Below the pieces are notes generated by a model that was not told the origin of the DNA, did not search any database, and saw nothing but the letters and a program-made list of their open reading frames with translations. DNA of 7,028 bases from Eubacteriaceae bacterium (GTDB taxonomy: Bacteria > Bacillota_A > Clostridia > Eubacteriales > Anaerofustaceae), in NCBI GenBank assembly GCA_031280495.1, contig JAITGT010000024.1, forward strand, positions 1 through 7,028, given 5' to 3'. How positions within the stretch are numbered: the stretch's first letter is position 1; each line of letters opens with the position of its first letter. Shown one piece after another: positions 1-5,869 of the stretch. The translations under genes and the position numbers were made by a program.

Positions 1-1
1 G

Positions 2-697
2 GAGAACTCAACTACGGCCCGCCATGCTGCTGAATTTTGGATGGTTGAGCCAGAGATAGCATTTGCAGAATTGCAGGATGACATGGCTCTTGCTGAGGAA
101 TTGATTAAGTGCCTAATTCGGGCAGCCTTAAACGAGGCGCCGGATGAGATGGAATTTTTTGGGTCTTTTTTGGACAAAGGCCTGATTGCGAGGCTCGAAG
201 GCATCCTAAATGCAGAGTTTGCCCACATGACCTACACCGAAGCTATTGCCGCATTAGAGAAATCAGGCGAGAAATTTGAATTCGAGCCCAGATGGGGAGC
301 GGACCTTCAGACAGAGCATGAGCGCTATTTAACGGAAAAGTATGCAAGAAAGCCTGTTTTTGTGACAGACTACCCTAAAGGGATAAAAGCCTTCTACATG
401 CGCCAAAACGACGACGGAAAGACCGTCGCCGCCATGGACTGCCTAGTGCCTGCCATTGGCGAAATTATCGGCGGCAGCCAAAGGGAAGAGCGCCTTTCCC
501 TTTTAACGGACAAGATGAATGAACATGGCATGCGCGGGGAATCGCTTGACTGGTATGTAAACCTGCGAAAATGGGGAGGCGTCAAGCATGCCGGCTTCGG
601 TCTGGGATTTGATCGCGCTGTCATGTATATTTCAGGCATGAAGAACATACGCGACGTAATACCGTTTCCAAGGACCGTTAACAACTGCAGATTTTAG
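2..697 (+). CDS. asnS: Asparaginyl-tRNA synthetase, C-terminal part (5' end outside window)
   Basis: This is the last 231 codons of a class II aminoacyl-tRNA synthetase, which charges tRNA-Asn with asparagine in the cytoplasm. The frame is open from base 2, so the gene starts upstream of the window. Visible signatures are the motif 2 region ([13 protein letters not shown]), the internal [12 protein letters not shown] segment typical of AsnRS, the [12 protein letters not shown] stretch, and class II motif 3 ([20 protein letters not shown] followed by DVIPFPRT). In AspRS the corresponding segments differ (for example GLDRL), and the FYMR and DVIPFPRT wording favours AsnRS. The C-terminus ends NNCRF right after motif 3, as is normal for the family, so the 3' end is intact. 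The stop codon lies 10 bases before the next gene, suggesting co-transcription with the LRR protein. Confidence 0.95.
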   Translation, partial: ENSTTARHAAEFWMVEPEIAFAELQDDMALAEELIKCLIRAALNEAPDEMEFFGSFLDKGLIARLEGILNAEFAHMTYTEAIAALEKSGEKFEFEPRWGADLQTEHERYLTEKYARKPVFVTDYPKGIKAFYMRQNDDGKTVAAMDCLVPAIGEIIGGSQREERLSLLTDKMNEHGMRGESLDWYVNLRKWGGVKHAGFGLGFDRAVMYISGMKNIRDVIPFPRTVNNCRF

Positions 698-701
698 GGA
701 G
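696..701 (+). promoter_or_regulatory. Ribosome binding site of the LRR protein gene
   Basis: AGGGAG overlaps the asnS stop codon and lies 6 bases before the ATG at 708. Another ATG at 704 is too close to this site and opens a different frame, so the site supports 708 as the start. Confidence 0.7.
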
Positions 702-707
702 AAATGA

Positions 708-2594
708 ATGAGGCATATACAAAGAGCAGCAGCTGCGTTGCTGGCACTGGCTGTATTCTTGCCAGTAGGCGCATACGCGAGAGGCGGCTTCGGATCGGCT
801 TTTCTCAACTTAATTGACGATATTGTTACAGAAAACCCTTTTTTTCCTAATCCGGGTGAGGGCAGTTGGGGCAACACAGATCCACAGATTCCCCAGTATC
901 CGGACAACAGACCAGAAGAGATCCTCACCGATCCCAACTTTGATCTTGACTCGCTGAACCCGGCTGTTGTTGAGCAGTGGAAAGCGATGCCAGTCAACAT
1001 TCCGGACTCAAGGCTTGCGAGCCAGCTTATGCAGCATTCTGCCTCTGGAACGGGATCCGTGACAGTAGGGGACATGCTTGCGCTGACAGGGGACCTCAAC
1101 CTGAACGAGTGCGGCATTTCGGATCTTACTGGATTGCGGTATGCCATAAATGTGTCGGAGATAAATATAGCTGGAAACAATCTGACTAGTTTAAGCGAGC
1201 TGCAGAACCTGCACAAGCTTGTAAGCCTAGACTATTCCAGAAACAAGGTTACGCGCGTACCCGCTTTCCTTTTTAGCATGGAGTCGCTGGAATCCCTGTA
1301 TGGGGCGGAAAACGGATCTACGGCTGTCGCTTCCTATACTGGAACGAACAAGATAAAAGAGCTCTACTTCAACAACAACAAATTCACAAGTTTTTCAAAC
1401 ATTGACGCTTGCCCAAACCTTGAGACGCTCATACTTTCCAACAACACTTTGGCAAACGCTCCAAACGCGCTTGCCAAGCTTAAGAACATTGTCATTCTGG
1501 ATTTGTCCAACAACCAATTGGAAACAGTGCCCCAAATGTCAAACCTGGCAAAGCTCTCACAGGCGAATTTTTCCGGAAACAAACTGGCGGACGTTCCTTT
1601 GGTTTTTTCCCCTTCGGCCCCGCTGGCTATTTTAAACCTCGACAATAACCAAATTTCCGTCATTCCTGAGGGGGTTGCAGAGCTTTCAAGCCTGGAGTTC
1701 CTCAGCCTAAACGTGAACACAGTCAAAAAGCTGCCTCTCTTCCTTGCCTCCATGCCAAGCCTGAAAGTGCTCCAGGTTTCGCTCAACGAGATAGACCTGG
1801 ACGCTGAGGCAGACTCGATCAAGCTGTTGCAAGACAAGCTTGAATCGTTCGCATATAAGCTGCAGACGCCCAAAATTACTTTGGAGCTTGCAAAGGGCAG
1901 CTCTGGAAAGCCAATTTTGCGCTGGAAGGGCCTGCAGGATATGTCAATCGGCGGCGAAGGGACCCTTCGCGTCTCTTCTATTGTCATTGAGAGGCGGGAA
2001 GAAACGCTTACTGAAGACGCAGTCCCAAGCGAAATCGGCGATCTCATCAATAAGTTTGGCATTATCCAAGAACTGGCCGACACAAGCAAAAATGAATATT
2101 TAGACCAAACGGCGGAAGAAGGGGTTGACTATACGTATCGGCTGACAGCCCAGCTTGAAGGCTCTTTTGGGAGCTCTGAAATGGACGAAGAGCCTCAGAC
2201 TGCAAGCAAATCTGCCTCAGCCAAAATTAATACAAGAGATATGAAAGGCTCTTCATTTTCGATTGGAGCGGCGCTGCTGGCTGCTGGCGCTCTGCTCTGC
2301 GCCGCCGCCATTGGGTTCGGCGCCTATGTGCTGATTGTGAAAAAGCGGCGCTCCAGCGTTCCAAAGCAAAAAATATACCGCCACATTGAACACTCCAGCG
2401 CATCCGACGCGTCAGACACGACAAAGCTGGAACTAGGCAAGGGGGCAACTGGCCCGCTAAGGAGAGGGAACGCTGTCCGCAGCCCGTCCTCAAAGCGAAG
2501 GTTTGGAGAGAGGGCGCGCCAAGATTCGGAAGAAGAGCCAGCGGAAACAGCGCTTGACGCAGACGATGCGGATTTTACAAAGATATACCGCTAG
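708..2594 (+). CDS. Secreted/membrane-anchored leucine-rich-repeat protein with cytoplasmic tail
   Basis: A 628-residue protein of unknown specific function. Residues 1-24 are a signal peptide (basic start, Ala/Leu core, ending AYA). A Pro/Asn-rich linker follows to about residue 100. Residues about 120-364 are leucine-rich repeats: first SDS22-like (LNECGISDLTGL, NIAGNNLTSL), then repeats of about 23 residues of the LDLSNNQLETVP and LNLDNNQISVIP type. Residues about 385-510 look like a beta-sandwich, perhaps fibronectin type III (ILRWKGL near the start, DYTYRLTAQ near the end). One hydrophobic helix spans about 517-543 and is followed by KKRRSS. The last 84 residues form a polar Ser/Arg/Asp/Glu-rich tail. 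The positive-inside rule puts the LRR domain outside and the tail inside. LRR domains usually bind proteins or glycans. No LPXTG motif is present. The gene lies just after asnS and may share its transcript. The domain calls for LRR and membrane helix are firm; the FN3-like domain is an inference. Confidence 0.9.
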   Translation: MRHIQRAAAALLALAVFLPVGAYARGGFGSAFLNLIDDIVTENPFFPNPGEGSWGNTDPQIPQYPDNRPEEILTDPNFDLDSLNPAVVEQWKAMPVNIPDSRLASQLMQHSASGTGSVTVGDMLALTGDLNLNECGISDLTGLRYAINVSEINIAGNNLTSLSELQNLHKLVSLDYSRNKVTRVPAFLFSMESLESLYGAENGSTAVASYTGTNKIKELYFNNNKFTSFSNIDACPNLETLILSNNTLANAPNALAKLKNIVILDLSNNQLETVPQMSNLAKLSQANFSGNKLADVPLVFSPSAPLAILNLDNNQISVIPEGVAELSSLEFLSLNVNTVKKLPLFLASMPSLKVLQVSLNEIDLDAEADSIKLLQDKLESFAYKLQTPKITLELAKGSSGKPILRWKGLQDMSIGGEGTLRVSSIVIERREETLTEDAVPSEIGDLINKFGIIQELADTSKNEYLDQTAEEGVDYTYRLTAQLEGSFGSSEMDEEPQTASKSASAKINTRDMKGSSFSIGAALLAAGALLCAAAIGFGAYVLIVKKRRSSVPKQKIYRHIEHSSASDASDTTKLELGKGATGPLRRGNAVRSPSSKRRFGERARQDSEEEPAETALDADDADFTKIYR

Positions 2595-3275
2595 TGCGCA
2601 CAAAACAGGCTGTTGACGGAACCATCGCGGACACTGCGCAAGGCAATTCAGTCCGCCGCTTGATTCGCTCTTGCTCGCATGGGCGTGCAAGAGGCTTCAA
2701 ATGGCAGCCTGGAGCGAGTTGCCAGCCCGTCCCTGTGGCCGCCCTTTTCTGAATTGCGCAGCTTTTTAGGCGAGCGCCTGTCCGATGCCGCCTGCATTGC
2801 GGAGGCTGCTACGCAGGCAAAGAGATCCATGAAATAGCGTTGTGCGAGGGCATGCGGGAAGCTTTGGAGAGCCTTGGCGGCGGCGCCCTTTCCATCGCGA
2901 GCGAGAAAAGAGGCTGTTTGTAGGGCAAGCGATTGGCATGCTTCTACTGAGCGGCCTATTTTGCTATGCCGCCGCAGCTGAAGAGAATGGAGAAAATTCC
3001 AGAAAAGAGAAAAGCACTCGCAAAGCTCTTCCCTTTTTTCAGCAGGGCAGAGGGAAGCTGTCCGTACTGGCGACAGCGCTGTTGGCGTGCTGGCGAACAG
3101 ACCGCTTCACTGCCGTCTGGATCGGCCGCCTGAGTTGCTTTGGCTGAAGGAATCTCTTGTGCGTCCAGCATTGATGAAACGCTATGCCCAATTCAAGGCG
3201 AGCATGCATAAAGTAACCATAAGTTGCGCGTTTGGTACGCCTAAAAATGCAGAAGAAGAAAGGGAGAAGACTTGA
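2595..3275 (+). pseudogene. Probable decayed or frame-disrupted coding region, unidentified
   Basis: No intact gene of convincing length is present. Coding-like stretches pass between + strand frames: a GTG at 2594 overlapping the LRR stop opens about 24 plausible codons. A different frame is open at 2664-2837 and contains SELRSFLGERLSDAA. The first frame returns at 2753-2923 with EGMREALESLGGGALSIAS. The third frame at 2842-3147 carries a hydrophobic stretch (IGMLLLSGLFCYAAAA). Near 2950-3050 a stretch reads LKRMEKIPEKRKALAKLFPF. The final fragment, 3087-3275, contains PPELLWLKESLVRPALMKRY and ends with an EEEREKT tail. None of the internal starts has a good ribosome binding site. A broken gene with several indels, or poor local sequence, explains this better than several tiny genes. 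I recognise no family. In Bacillus this position beside rpsT is held by holA, but I see no HolA signature. No known structured RNA (RNase P, tmRNA, SRP) was recognised. Confidence 0.45.
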
Positions 3276-3331
3276 AGCAGGGCTTAAAGAAGGTGCATAA
3301 AATCATAAAACACAAAAAAACCGGTGAATGA
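3272..3331 (+). CDS. Possible 19-residue basic peptide (weak)
   Basis: A TTG start overlaps the preceding stop codon in a TTGA junction, the same arrangement seen at gpr-spoIIP and at spoIIP and its follower. GGGAG at 3262-3266 lies 5 bases upstream and could act as a ribosome binding site. The product would be a lysine/histidine-rich peptide (MKQGLKKVHKIIKHKKTGE). Its stop codon falls inside the left arm of the terminator hairpin. No family is recognised. It may be a chance ORF or the last piece of the decayed locus before it. Confidence 0.2.
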   Translation: MKQGLKKVHKIIKHKKTGE

Positions 3332-3349
3332 ACAGAGCGCTCTCGCCGG
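3314..3349 (-). terminator. Rho-independent terminator of rpsT, probably bidirectional
   Basis: CCGGTGA at 3321-3327 faces TCGCCGG at 3343-3349, with one imperfect pair, and the loop region holds the palindrome GAGCGCTC. On the - strand the hairpin is followed by seven T residues (3320-3314) and more T-rich DNA, a good terminator for rpsT. On the + strand it is followed by CTTGGGTTTTATTT, so it may also stop transcription arriving from the LRR side. Confidence 0.75.
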
Positions 3350-3364
3350 CTTGGGTTTTATTTC

Positions 3365-3390
3365 GGCATGCCGCGAACGGCAGCTGTGCC
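3365..3390 (-). other. Hairpin just after the rpsT stop codon
   Basis: TGCCG (3369-3373) and CGGCA (3378-3382) form a perfect 5-base-pair stem. On the rpsT RNA the loop is UUCG. An outer GGCA/TGCC pairing (3365-3368 with 3387-3390) extends it around a small bulge. It touches the rpsT stop codon and precedes the terminator, so it could stabilise the 3' end of the mRNA. No T-run follows it directly. Confidence 0.4.
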
Positions 3391-3677
3391 TATTCCTGGA
3401 TTTGCTGCCCGCCCGCCTTCATTGCGCCAAGCTTCTTGGCGATCTGGGCTTTCTTGCGGTTAGCTACATTTTTATGAATAATGCCCTTTGAAGCGGCCAT
3501 GTCATATTTTTTCGAAGTAAGCCTAAGCGCGTTTTCGGCCTCTTCCACACTCCCGCCTAAAATAGCCGCCTGGAAGCGCTTTTCAGTTGTCTTGAGATTT
3601 GTTTTTACAGCTTTGTTTCGAAGCCGGTTTTTTTCGCTCGTCAGAATCCTTTTCTTTGCGGACTTAATGTTAGCCAT
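3390..3677 (-). CDS. rpsT: Small ribosomal subunit protein bS20
   Basis: A 95-residue, lysine/arginine-rich protein that binds 16S rRNA in the 30S subunit. It starts MANIKSAKKRI, the classic S20 N-terminus (ANIKSAKKR), followed by RNKAVKTNLKTTEKRF. The central segment contains DMAASKGIIHKNVANRKKAQ, matching the family's conserved KGIIHKNxAxRKKS block. The length is close to the usual 85-90 residues with a short Gly/Gln extension at the C-terminus. The start is fixed by an AGGAGG site 7 bases upstream. It is transcribed alone, away from gpr, from a recognisable vegetative promoter, and ends at the hairpin terminator at 3314-3349. S20 beside gpr and spoIIP is a known arrangement in spore-formers. 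Confidence 0.96.
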   Translation of the reverse strand: MANIKSAKKRILTSEKNRLRNKAVKTNLKTTEKRFQAAILGGSVEEAENALRLTSKKYDMAASKGIIHKNVANRKKAQIAKKLGAMKAGGQQIQE

Positions 3678-3684
3678 TTTCCAT

Positions 3685-3690
3685 CCTCCT
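3685..3690 (-). promoter_or_regulatory. Ribosome binding site of rpsT
   Basis: AGGAGG on the - strand, 7 bases before the ATG at 3677. A second ATG directly abutting the site (3684-3682) is too close to be used and is out of frame. Confidence 0.8.
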
Positions 3691-3708
3691 TTCTGTAAAA
3701 GCTATATT

Positions 3709-3737
3709 ATTTTATCATCATATTTTCCCTATTGCAA
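3709..3737 (-). promoter_or_regulatory. Housekeeping (sigma-A type) promoter of rpsT
   Basis: On the - strand a -35 box TTGCAA (3737-3732) and a -10 box TAAAAT (3714-3709) are separated by exactly 17 bases. Each differs from consensus (TTGACA, TATAAT) at one or two positions. The start of transcription would fall near 3702, giving a short leader with the AGGAGG site. The match is by eye. Confidence 0.65.
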
Positions 3738-3828
3738 GCAAAAGATAGAGAGCGGACCCCTGCAGTGCCGGCAGCGCCATTCATTTTAAGAAGCGCCCAG
3801 CGAAACGATGTAGGGGATATTTTCAGCT

Positions 3829-3834
3829 AGGGGG
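3829..3834 (+). promoter_or_regulatory. Ribosome binding site of gpr
   Basis: AGGGGG lies 6 bases before the ATG at 3841. The frame is closed upstream by a TAG at 3811 and has no other start between, so this site settles the gpr start and its unusually short N-terminus. Confidence 0.6.
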
Positions 3835-3840
3835 GCTCCA

Positions 3841-4623
3841 ATGCGCCAATCAGATGTTCTTTCCGACTTCGCAAGCGAGATAGGGCAGGGAGACATGTTT
3901 AAGGCACACTCATTTGAGAGCGTATCTGTCGACGAGATCACTATCAGTTCTGAAGCATCCAAAATTCTTGCAAAACCCAAAGGCCGTTATTTCGTCCTCA
4001 CCTTTCAGCGCCAAAGCCTAGACAGAAAGCATCTGTCAGAAGCTATGCATAAATGCGTCAGTTCCTTAATAAGCTTTAAGGAGGGAGAAAAAGCTATGGT
4101 CATTGGCCTTGGAAACGATTCTCTGGTAGCAGACAGCTTTGGCACAAGCACCGCACGGCTTATTGCAACATCCGTCGGCTCCGTTATCTCCATCTCGCCG
4201 GGAGTAGAGGGAACGACAGGCCTTGACAGCGGGGCTTTCGTTGGCATTGTGGCTAATTACGCTTCCCCTGACGCAATTGTTATGCTGGACTCTCTTTATT
4301 CAAATGCGCCGGAGCGAATGCTGGAGTGCATTCAAATCTCTAACGCGCCTCTTTCCGCTGGCAGCGGATTGGACAAGAAGAGAGACAGCTTGGAAAAACT
4401 GCCAAAAGCAAAGGCCATACTTTCCATTGGCTACACAACGACTGCCGGCATGGACCTAAAGCATGTGCCTGCCAAGTCGGGAACGGACAGTGCCCAATAC
4501 TCTCGCCATGATACTGCTGTTATTACTCCCGCAGACTGCGACCATTATGTTCGCGTCATTTCTGAGATTGCCGCTGACGTACTGAACAAATCTCTCGCGC
4601 CTATTGGAGGCAAAACCTCTTGA
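3841..4623 (+). CDS. gpr: Germination protease (GPR), compact form
   Basis: GPR is a spore protease, made as a zymogen in the forespore, that degrades small acid-soluble spore proteins (SASP) early in germination. Family motifs are clear: KGRYFVLTFQ (48-57), VIGLGND (87-93), the SISPGVEGTTGLDSG segment (117-131), DAIVMLDSLYS (144-154), and IQISNAPLSAGSGLDKKR (164-181). The C-terminal helix ITPADCDHYVRVISEIAADV is also family-like. D98 in the GLGN block and D150 in MLDSLYS are the likely counterparts of the two catalytic aspartates described for GPR; this assignment is by motif. At 260 residues it is much shorter than the Bacillus enzymes (about 370), with loops missing before GRY and before the C-terminal helix. 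The N-terminus carries LSDFASE, resembling both the GPR self-cleavage site (RTDLAVE) and the SASP target site, so the propeptide would be only about 9 residues. The stop overlaps the spoIIP start. Confidence 0.9.
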   Translation: MRQSDVLSDFASEIGQGDMFKAHSFESVSVDEITISSEASKILAKPKGRYFVLTFQRQSLDRKHLSEAMHKCVSSLISFKEGEKAMVIGLGNDSLVADSFGTSTARLIATSVGSVISISPGVEGTTGLDSGAFVGIVANYASPDAIVMLDSLYSNAPERMLECIQISNAPLSAGSGLDKKRDSLEKLPKAKAILSIGYTTTAGMDLKHVPAKSGTDSAQYSRHDTAVITPADCDHYVRVISEIAADVLNKSLAPIGGKTS

Positions 4624-5615
4624 AAAAAAAAATACAGCTTGCTGCCTTTTTCTTTGCCATACTGTTTGTAAATATACCCTTTTCATTTGCTCGAATTTCC
4701 GGAACGGATAAAGCGGATTCTGCTAAGAAAGAAGACGGCGTCCTTGTAGAGGTTTACAATAGCTTGGTTCTGTCTGGCACAGGCATGAGCAACATGCTTA
4801 AGTCGCCGGAAGAAAACAAAGAGGATCGCAATAAGGGCGTGGCCTCCCTGCTGCGCTATGAAATCCCTATACTGGAGTATTACCACGAAGAGCGCAAAAA
4901 TTCGGGAGCGCCTAGCGGTATTAGCTCAGGCTATGCACCGCCCCGTTTTGACGGCGCTCTTGAAGCAGATATAGAGGAACAGTTCAATTCGGGCAAGCCT
5001 CTAGTCCTTGTCTACCATACGCACACGACTGAAGCCTACCAGAACCCTGAGGGCACAACCCGATCGAAAGATCACAAATATACTGTAGTTGCCGTCGGCA
5101 CGCAATTGTGCAAAGCGCTTTATGAAAAGCACGGCATACAGTCTCTGCACATAACAAGCACTTTCGACGAACCGTACAGTAACGCATATGACAGATCGCG
5201 TGTCGCCATCGAAGAGGCGTTGAATAAATACCCATCCATTCAGTACATATATGATATCCACCGCGACGCAGTCTCCAATCCGACAGAAGCCACGCGAGAA
5301 ACTTTCCGCACGACAGTCGCAGGCGACAGCGTCGCTTCAGTTGAGCTAGTGCTTGGGCTAAAATCCTCATTCGCAAAAGAAAACGTAGCATTTAAGGATA
5401 TTGTTGAAGAGCGCATGGGCGAGATGTACCCCGGCTTGTTCCTTAAGTATGTTCCTAAGGAGTATTACTACAACCAGTTTCTGAAGCCCAATTCCCTGCT
5501 TATTGAGGTTGGGTCTGACCAAAACACGCCACAGGAAGCGCAGCACTCAGGCGCGCTGATGGGGGATGTGCTGGGAAGCGTCATTTTGGAAAAGCAGAAG
5601 GGGGAAAGCGATTGA
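4620..5615 (+). CDS. spoIIP: Stage II sporulation protein P (peptidoglycan amidase/endopeptidase)
   Basis: SpoIIP works with SpoIID and SpoIIM in the mother cell to degrade septal peptidoglycan and drive engulfment of the forespore. The 331-residue protein has an N-terminal hydrophobic segment (about 5-24, after MKKK) acting as signal or anchor, then a variable linker to about 125. The catalytic domain follows: LVLVYHTHTTEAY (128-140), YPSIQYIYDIHRDA (204-217), YYYNQFLKPNSLLIEVG (282-298) and DQNTPQEA. The His residues at 133, 135 and 214 and the Glu residues at 138 and 296 match the conserved metal-site positions of the family. The HxNW motif I expect before the YPGL segment is replaced by KENVAF. 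The start is a TTG at 4620, preceded by GGAGG at 4606-4610 and overlapping the gpr stop, so translation is probably coupled. The protein is shorter than B. subtilis SpoIIP (about 400), mainly in the linker. Confidence 0.92.
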   Translation: MKKKIQLAAFFFAILFVNIPFSFARISGTDKADSAKKEDGVLVEVYNSLVLSGTGMSNMLKSPEENKEDRNKGVASLLRYEIPILEYYHEERKNSGAPSGISSGYAPPRFDGALEADIEEQFNSGKPLVLVYHTHTTEAYQNPEGTTRSKDHKYTVVAVGTQLCKALYEKHGIQSLHITSTFDEPYSNAYDRSRVAIEEALNKYPSIQYIYDIHRDAVSNPTEATRETFRTTVAGDSVASVELVLGLKSSFAKENVAFKDIVEERMGEMYPGLFLKYVPKEYYYNQFLKPNSLLIEVGSDQNTPQEAQHSGALMGDVLGSVILEKQKGESD

Positions 5616-5869
5616 AGGAAGGCTGGAAAGCCGGCGAAACGTGCAAATACCGCACGGAATCCTGCGGCGCGTGCAGGGCAGCGGACCCTTTTTCTGCAGA
5701 CACAGTATGCACAGCGGCAATAACGCTCTATTACGCAAGCGGAAACATTCTGTGCCCCGAATGCTCAGAGGGTTATCTTTATTTGACTAAAACAAAAGAA
5801 TACGAATGCGACATCTGCAGCTTTTCGGCGAGCTATGAGGCTGTGTTGGACAGTTTTATGGAATGCTGA
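5612..5869 (+). CDS. Small cysteine-rich zinc-ribbon protein, unidentified
   Basis: An 85-residue protein with no recognised name. It contains nine cysteines, at residues 11, 18, 21, 33, 48, 51, 66, 69 and 85. The C-terminal half reads CPECSEGYLYLTKTKEYECD followed by IC, a standard zinc-ribbon spacing (CxxC, 14 residues, CxxC). The N-terminal half (CKYRTESCGAC plus C33) could form a second metal site. No signal peptide or membrane segment is visible, so it should be cytosolic. The start is a TTG at 5612 that overlaps the spoIIP stop in a TTGA junction, with a purine-rich GGGGG site about 8 bases upstream. Co-transcription with gpr and spoIIP is likely, which suggests expression during sporulation, but a function in sporulation is only an inference. 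Zinc ribbons of this size often bind nucleic acid or partner proteins. Confidence 0.7.
   Translation: MKEGWKAGETCKYRTESCGACRAADPFSADTVCTAAITLYYASGNILCPECSEGYLYLTKTKEYECDICSFSASYEAVLDSFMEC

Noticed and set aside
632..1216. Long - strand ORF of 194 codons opposite asnS end and the LRR gene
   Set aside because: It is antisense to two strongly supported genes, is Ser/Pro-rich without domain features and has no matching ribosome binding site.
1364..2089. - strand ORF of 241 codons inside the LRR gene
   Set aside because: The + strand carries clear leucine-rich repeats over this span; the antisense reading is a Ser/Arg-rich mirror of their codons.
2956..3171. - strand ORF with a hydrophobic, lipoprotein-like stretch (LFSGIFSILFSCGG)
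   Set aside because: The hydrophobic run is at the C-terminal end rather than the start, no ribosome binding site is seen, and the + strand fragments are at least as coding-like.
2595..3390. Structured RNA such as RNase P RNA, tmRNA or SRP RNA, or a CRISPR array
   Set aside because: I found no recognisable core motifs of these RNAs and no regularly spaced repeats by eye; a covariance-model search would be needed to exclude others.
3813..3821. GGGGATATT as a sigma-F type -10 box (GGNNANNNT) for gpr
   Set aside because: No matching -35 lies upstream and transcription would start at the ribosome binding site itself.
4984..5391. - strand ORF of 135 codons within spoIIP
   Set aside because: It lies antisense to conserved SpoIIP catalytic motifs and its Cys/Arg-rich product resembles no family.
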